Shown here piece by piece: positions 6,172-9,848 of a stretch of DNA of 9,848 nt. The position numbers and the translations under genes are program-made. The DNA lies in contig JACVJH010000364.1 of NCBI GenBank assembly GCA_015711895.1, positions 1 to 9,848 on the forward strand, given 5' to 3'. The first letter of the stretch is position 1. Every line of letters starts with the position of its first letter. The stretch comes from Candidatus Solincola tengchongensis (lineage in GTDB: Bacteria > Actinomycetota > Geothermincolia > Geothermincolales > RBG-13-55-18). The notes beneath the pieces are model-generated. The model had not been told where the DNA came from and did no database searches. It saw only the letters and a program-made list of their open reading frames with translations.

Positions 6172-6403
6172 GACGTTCTACTCCGCCGTCCCCCAAAAAA
6201 GCCTGCGCCTCCGGCCAGCAGTGATCTCCGAAGCAAACCGTCAATAGCCGTACACGCCCCCTCAACCCGGTCAGCGGCCGGCTCCTGCCGGGATTCTCGC
6301 AAGACAAAGGGTCCGGTCGCCCGTGGCCGTGCAAACGGAGCGACGGTTTCTGTTATCATGTTGCGGGAAACGGGCGTTTACCGGACGATAGGGGGTTTTC
6401 CTT
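6172..6403. other. Divergent intergenic region before the hydrolase
   Basis: This separates minus-strand AOR-side sequence from the plus-strand hydrolase. It holds an extended -10 candidate for the hydrolase (6351-6359). No gene is supportable here; other open frames across it on both strands lack ribosome binding sites and codon bias. Confidence 0.45.
6351..6359 (+). promoter_or_regulatory. Extended -10 promoter candidate for the hydrolase
   Basis: TGTTATCAT fits the extended -10 pattern TGN-TATAAT with four of six core matches. It lies 45 bases before the ATG. The base run 17 bases upstream is a poor -35. A near-identical element, TGTTATGAT, precedes the secreted protein gene. Confidence 0.35.
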
Positions 6404-8080
6404 ATGGCCGAGAAAAAGCCGAGCATGAAGCAGCGCAGGGATGGTAGAAGGAAAGGGGGGAGCGCGCAGCCCCGCCATGAGGCCAGGAGGAGGGCGAGGC
6501 GCATCCTCCGCGCCTCCGTAGCCGCCTCCCTGCCCGCTCTACCCGCGTTGATGCGCAGCCTGGCCCAGGCAGAGGGGCGGCGCAAGGGCTTCCGTGTGGA
6601 GCAGTTCAAGCTCAAGGCGAGGGACGGTACGCGCCTCAGCGCCGCCCTCTATGTCCCCAGCGGGGAGGGGCCCTTCCCGGCCCTCATAATGGTCCATTCC
6701 TGGATGTTCAACCGCTGGCAGTGCCACCTTTACGCTCCTTATTTCGCCTCCGCGGGCTACGTCGTCCTGGCCTACGACTGCCGTGGGTGGGGCTCTTCGG
6801 GGGGAGAGGTGCACTGCGCCGGTCCCGACCACGAGCTCAATGACCTCGAGGACGCCATAGACTGGCTCACCGAGAAGAGTGGGCTGCCCCTCAAGGAAGG
6901 CGCGCTCGGCGTGACCGGAATATCCTACGGCGGAGGGCATTCCTTCCTCATCGCCCTGCGGGACCCCAGGGTGAGGACCGTGGTACCCATGGCGGGATGG
7001 ACGGATCTGGCCTCCAGCCTCGCCCCCCACGGCTCGGTGAAATTCTTCTGGGGCCTTTTCCTGCTCCTGACCGCCACATGGGCCACGCGCCTCGATCCCC
7101 GAAACGTCCTCTACCGCTGGACCTCCACCCTGTTGCTGGGTCGGGGCGACAGGGACGAGTTCCTGGAGGACATGCGCAAGAGGTCCTGCCTGCACCTCGC
7201 CGAGGAATGCGACAAGCCCATGCTCATCGTGGGCTCCTGGAACGACGACCTGTTCGAGCCCAACCAGATGATGGACTTCTACACCCGCCTCAAGACCCCC
7301 AAGATGCTTTATATCTCCAATGGCATCCACGGCCTGGACCCGGCGGTGGGGCCCCGCTGGGCGGGAAAGGAGATCTGGGAGATCACCAGGCGCTGGTTCG
7401 ACTACTGGCTCAAGGGAGAGGAGAACGGGATACTCGACGAACCGCCCGTGCGCCTGTACCGCCCCTGGAAAAAAATGGTTGAACCCGAGGAGGATTGGCC
7501 TCCGCGCGGGATACGCACCCACACCATATACCTGGGCCGGGAAGATGGCCGGTTCAAGCTGACCTCCAAGCCCAAGGGGAAGCGGGAGGAAACGGTACTG
7601 CGGCCCCGTCTCCTCACCCCCGCCAACTCCGGCCCCTCGGTCATCCGTCCTCAGGCCATGGGCTTGCCGGTGCCCGGGCCGCGGAGGGAGGCGGGAGAGG
7701 GTTTCTTCTCCTTCACCACGTCCCCGGCAAAGCGGGACTTTGAGCTCCTGGGCGCGCCGCGGTTGCGCCTCAGGGTGGTGCCCAGGGACCGCAGTGCGCA
7801 GATCAACGCCCTGCTCTACGACGTGCCACCGGACGACGAGGGGCTTCCCCGCCTCATCACCTACGGTACGGCGACCCTGGAGGACGTGGAGCCGGGGAAG
7901 GAACTGGAACAGGTCGTGGAGCTGGTGGCCACCGATTACCTTCTTCCCCGGGGACACTGTTTTCGCCTCACTCTCGCCGGGTGCAACCTCCCCTTCGTGC
8001 TCCCGGTACCCGGAAAAGGCCTGCGGGTGATCTACGGAGAGGGTCTGAGCTTCCTGGAGCTGCCGCTGCGCGAGGGCTGA
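6404..8080 (+). CDS. CocE/NonD (X-Pro dipeptidyl-peptidase S15-like) alpha/beta hydrolase, 558 aa
   Basis: This is an acyl/peptide-bond serine hydrolase of the CocE/S15 group; the physiological substrate cannot be read from sequence. Residues about 65-340 form the alpha/beta hydrolase fold. They begin with KLKARDGTRLSAALYVP, then an oxyanion-side MVHSWMF (96-102) and YDCRGWGSSGG (124-134). The nucleophile is S174 in GISYGG, the acid is D281 or D282 in SWNDDLFEP, and the base is H309 in NGIHGLD. Residues about 370-555 form the C-terminal jelly-roll typical of the group (FTTSPAKRDFELLGAPRLRL). Residues 1-60 are an unusual basic, then hydrophobic, extension (ASVAASLPALPALMRSLA) that might target or anchor it. 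The ATG at 6404 follows AGGGGG by about nine bases. It is divergent from the AOR side and not obviously in an operon. Confidence 0.85.
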   Translation: MAEKKPSMKQRRDGRRKGGSAQPRHEARRRARRILRASVAASLPALPALMRSLAQAEGRRKGFRVEQFKLKARDGTRLSAALYVPSGEGPFPALIMVHSWMFNRWQCHLYAPYFASAGYVVLAYDCRGWGSSGGEVHCAGPDHELNDLEDAIDWLTEKSGLPLKEGALGVTGISYGGGHSFLIALRDPRVRTVVPMAGWTDLASSLAPHGSVKFFWGLFLLLTATWATRLDPRNVLYRWTSTLLLGRGDRDEFLEDMRKRSCLHLAEECDKPMLIVGSWNDDLFEPNQMMDFYTRLKTPKMLYISNGIHGLDPAVGPRWAGKEIWEITRRWFDYWLKGEENGILDEPPVRLYRPWKKMVEPEEDWPPRGIRTHTIYLGREDGRFKLTSKPKGKREETVLRPRLLTPANSGPSVIRPQAMGLPVPGPRREAGEGFFSFTTSPAKRDFELLGAPRLRLRVVPRDRSAQINALLYDVPPDDEGLPRLITYGTATLEDVEPGKELEQVVELVATDYLLPRGHCFRLTLAGCNLPFVLPVPGKGLRVIYGEGLSFLELPLREG

Positions 8081-8118
8081 CCGGCGAACCGCCCACGAGG
8101 CCACGGGGACGACGGCGC

Positions 8119-8239
8119 CCGGATGGACGCCGGCGCGCAAAATCCGGTGCCTTCTAAGCCCGTATAGGAAGGGGGAGAGGATAGCCGGATGACGCCGGCG
8201 CGCAAAATCCGGTGCCCTCAAAGCCCGCACGGGAAGGGG
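8119..8239 (+). repeat. Two imperfect direct repeats, period about 65 bases, each with an internal dyad
   Basis: A 26-base identical core (8126-8151 and 8191-8216) sits in a longer similar unit that continues through AAGCCCG and GGAAGGGG. Each copy has inverted arms CCGGAT and ATCCGG (8119-8124/8142-8147; 8185-8190/8207-8212) around a GC-rich loop holding CGCCGGCG. A one-base indel distinguishes the left arms. The layout recalls dispersed palindromic intergenic repeats. Confidence 0.7.
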
Positions 8240-8244
8240 TGGCA

Positions 8245-8412
8245 ATGACGCAATGGCTTGATAGCGCTGGCCGGGCCGTCCACCAGCCGAAGAACAATCC
8301 CTCGGGTGTCCTGCATACCTCAAAGCCATGGCCCACTCCGGTACCAGAGCGGCAATGGACGCAAGGCGATTCACGCCTCTTCGATGATATTTTCAAGGCC
8401 GAGGTGTTATGA
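8245..8412 (+). CDS. Possible small ORF, 55 aa, unknown
   Basis: The ATG at 8245 follows GGAAGGGG (8232-8239) at a spacing of five bases. The 55-residue product has three tryptophans and several prolines (KPWPTPVPERQW) and an acidic end (FDDIFKAEV). Third-position G/C is only moderate, below the neighbouring genes, and the ribosome binding site is part of the 65-base repeat. I recognise no family. It may be a relic or a chance frame. Confidence 0.25.
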   Translation: MTQWLDSAGRAVHQPKNNPSGVLHTSKPWPTPVPERQWTQGDSRLFDDIFKAEVL

Positions 8413-8413
8413 T
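8405..8413 (+). promoter_or_regulatory. Extended -10 promoter candidate for the secreted repeat protein
   Basis: TGTTATGAT matches TGN-TATAAT with five of six core bases. The region around 8385 (TGATAT) is a poor -35. Transcription would start near 8420, placing the 45-base tandem repeats in the 5' leader. Confidence 0.4.
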
Positions 8414-8427
8414 TGACTCGGTTCGGG

Positions 8428-8526
8428 GAGGGGAGGCGTCTTGAACATCCGGCCCTGTCAGGTCCGGCATTTGAGGGGAGGCGTCTTGAACATCCGGCCC
8501 TGTCAGGTCCGGCATTTGAGGGGAGG
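8428..8526 (+). repeat. Exact 45-base tandem repeat, two copies plus a 9-base third
   Basis: Copies at 8428-8472 and 8473-8517 are identical; 8518-8526 repeats the first nine bases (GAGGGGAGG). Each full copy has a near-perfect dyad CCGGCCCTGTCAGGTCCGG (8449-8467, 8494-8512). The truncated third copy supplies the ribosome binding site of the secreted protein. Perfect identity suggests a recent duplication. Confidence 0.9.
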
Positions 8527-8545
8527 GGACGATGAGGCGCGATGA
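8441..8545 (+). CDS. Possible leader peptide, 34 aa, made of two 15-residue repeats
   Basis: In each 45-base repeat GGAGG is followed four bases later by TTG, a usable start. From TTG 8441 the frame stays open through both repeats, encoding NIRPCQVRHLRGG twice, and ends in TGA at 8543-8545. It overlaps the ATG of the secreted protein by 14 bases, the same coupling geometry as pafB/pafC. The second TTG at 8486 gives a 19-residue version. Whether it is translated is unknown; the frame is preserved automatically because 45 is a multiple of three. Confidence 0.25.
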   Translation: MNIRPCQVRHLRGGVLNIRPCQVRHLRGGDDEAR

Positions 8546-9848
8546 AGGGCGCACACCGCAGGGGGCATCGGGTTTCGCGCATGACCGGGGCAGCAGGCGT
8601 GAAGGAGGCATGCGCTTCACTCCCTTCTTTCGCCCCTTCGCCCGATTTTCCGCTCCCGCGCTCCTTTTCATCTCCTGCATTCTCATATGCGGCTTCCTTT
8701 TCTTCCCAGGAAACGCGTTCCTCCGCCCGGGCCACTCCCTGGCCGCGGACGGCACTTGCGGGACGGCCGTGAGCGCGGCATCCGGAGAATGGTATTTCGC
8801 CGAGGGCTACACGGGCGAGGGATTCCAGGAATGGCTATGCGTCTTCAACCCCAACGGGGAACCCGTCGAACTCCAGGTGGACTTCCTCTACAACGGGGCC
8901 CCACCGGGGGGCATCATGGCGGAGATACCGCCCATGTGCCGTTCCACCTTGAACATAAACCATCTGGCGGGGGCGGGAAGGGAACTCTCCCTGCGCCTTC
9001 TGGCCAACAGGCCGGTGGTCGCCGAGCGGCCCATGTACTTCCTCTATGCCAATAAATGGAAGGGATGCACCCTGGGCCAGGGAGTGACCTCCCCCTCCCA
9101 GCAGTGGTATTTCGCCGAGGGGTGCACCCGGGAGGGGTTCGAGGAATACCTCCTGCTGGCCAATCCCACGGGAAACAAGGTGGACGCCAGCGCCCGCTTC
9201 ACCCTGGAGGACGGAACGAGCATGGTGCATGCAACCCATATCCTCCCCCAGTCACGCTGGACCGTACCCGTCAACCAGGTGGTGGGGGCGGGACATGACG
9301 TCACCATCGAGGTGGAGGCGGGCGGTCCGGTATGCGCGGAGAGGGTTATGTACTTCAAGTACCGCGGCGCCTGGTGCGGGGGCCATGCCTCGACCGGGCT
9401 CACCGCGCCGCGCGAGAAGTCCTATTGCGCCGAGGGGTACACCGGAGCGGGCTTCGAGGAATGGCTCTGCCTCTACTGGCCCTGGAGGGTCGAGGCACAG
9501 GTGGAGGAGAACGATGTCCAGGTACGCTGCCTGTACCAGGGAGGCGGCGAGGACGTCTTCACCTTCCGACTCCAGCGCGGGCGACGCCAGACCCTCAATA
9601 TCAACCAGCTCGCCGGCCCGGGAAGGGAGCTCTCCCTGGAGGTCACCGGCTCCCTCCCCCTGGTGGCTGAGCGGCCCATGTACTTCAACTACCTCGGTTC
9701 CTGTCCCGGGGGGCACGTCTCCACGGGAACGGAGAATCCCGGGGTATCCTGGATGCTGGGCGAGGGTACCACCAGGCCGGGATTTCATCCTTACATCTGC
9801 ATTCTGAACACCTCGACCCAGGAGGCCACGGTTTGGTTCGATTTCGCC
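8532..9848 (+). CDS. Secreted protein of WYFAEG-type 105-residue repeats, truncated by window end
   Basis: The frame is open from 8532 to the last base, so at least 439 residues are present and the C-terminus is missing. The ATG at 8532 has GGAGG five bases upstream. An in-frame ATG at 8610 has AAGGAGG only one base away, too close, but gives a more compact signal peptide. A hydrophobic core (SAPALLFISCILICGFLFF) and then SLAADG indicate a Sec signal peptide with cleavage near the LAA. Repeats begin at 8790, 9105, 9420 and 9750 with W/S-Y-x-x-(A/G)EG-x-T-x-x-GF, then a (V/A)NQ/NINxLAGxGRELS block and ERPMYF. Such repeats occur, from memory, in exported proteins of deep-branching actinobacteria, often beside peptidase or amidase domains. 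It is probably a cell-surface or extracellular beta-rich protein; function is unknown. Confidence 0.85.
   Translation, partial: MRRDEGRTPQGASGFAHDRGSRREGGMRFTPFFRPFARFSAPALLFISCILICGFLFFPGNAFLRPGHSLAADGTCGTAVSAASGEWYFAEGYTGEGFQEWLCVFNPNGEPVELQVDFLYNGAPPGGIMAEIPPMCRSTLNINHLAGAGRELSLRLLANRPVVAERPMYFLYANKWKGCTLGQGVTSPSQQWYFAEGCTREGFEEYLLLANPTGNKVDASARFTLEDGTSMVHATHILPQSRWTVPVNQVVGAGHDVTIEVEAGGPVCAERVMYFKYRGAWCGGHASTGLTAPREKSYCAEGYTGAGFEEWLCLYWPWRVEAQVEENDVQVRCLYQGGGEDVFTFRLQRGRRQTLNINQLAGPGRELSLEVTGSLPLVAERPMYFNYLGSCPGGHVSTGTENPGVSWMLGEGTTRPGFHPYICILNTSTQEATVWFDFA

Larger units (their letters stand above)
8081..8531. other. Repeat-rich intergenic region before the secreted protein
   Basis: The 451 bases contain a 65-base-period direct repeat, a possible 55-residue ORF, an extended -10 promoter and an exact 45-base tandem repeat, listed separately. 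No intrinsic terminator with a T run is seen after the hydrolase stop. Confidence 0.6.

Noticed and set aside
5693..6334. 213-codon minus-strand frame upstream of and into the AOR gene
   Set aside because: It overlaps the true AOR start in another frame by more than 100 bases and has no domain or codon bias support.
6539..8374. A 611-codon open frame on the minus strand
   Set aside because: It is antisense to the hydrolase, whose catalytic triad and fold motifs are unambiguous. It arises from GC-biased third positions on the other strand.
8428..8526. CRISPR-like array
   Set aside because: The repeats are directly abutting with no spacers, and no cas gene is nearby.
1..9848. tRNA, rRNA or insertion sequence
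   Set aside because: No cloverleaf with a GTTCRANYC arm, no rRNA core sequence and no transposase motif were seen on either strand by eye.

Overview
The window is GC-rich (roughly two thirds G+C by eye), with strong G/C preference at third codon positions and frequent GTG/TTG starts. The paired WYL regulators (PafB/PafC type), a tungsten-type aldehyde:ferredoxin oxidoreductase (AOR) and a secreted protein built from WYFAEG-type repeats together suggest an anaerobic, deep-branching member of the Actinomycetota, of the Geothermincolia/OPB41 kind. That placement is an inference from gene content and has not been tested phylogenetically.

Layout from left to right. Positions 1-178 are an AT-richer leader with a fair promoter for a 90-residue unknown protein (179-451, +). 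A gene-free convergent gap (452-774) holds hairpins and a pair of palindromes. The minus strand then carries pafC (775-1785) and, upstream and overlapping it by 14 bases, pafB (1772-2791). Divergent from pafB is a previously unlisted type of candidate: a small membrane protein (2919-3242, +) behind a sequence resembling the PafBC-dependent RecA-NDp promoter. Next, on the minus strand, come a class II aldolase (3097-3678), a 408-base gap with short tandem repeats, and an AOR gene (4087-5810) whose reading frame is broken near 5398 by an apparent loss of about 55 bases. A weakly supported ORF (5782-6171) overlaps the AOR start.

On the plus strand follow a CocE/X-Pro-dipeptidyl-peptidase-like alpha/beta hydrolase (6404-8080) and a 451-base gap. 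The gap is rich in repeats: a 65-base-period imperfect direct repeat, a possible 55-residue ORF, an extended -10 promoter, and an exact 45-base tandem repeat in the presumed 5' leader. The last gene starts at 8532 and runs off the window end. It is a secreted protein of at least three full 105-110-residue repeats plus the start of a fourth.

Functional reading: the aldolase could release a short aldehyde and the AOR could oxidise it with ferredoxin, but the AOR looks disabled, or mis-assembled, in this copy. PafB and PafC should form one DNA-damage transcription activator. The divergent small membrane gene is the best local candidate for a direct target. The most unusual parts of the window are that divergent unit, the repeat-encoded leader before the secreted protein, and the clean AOR lesion.
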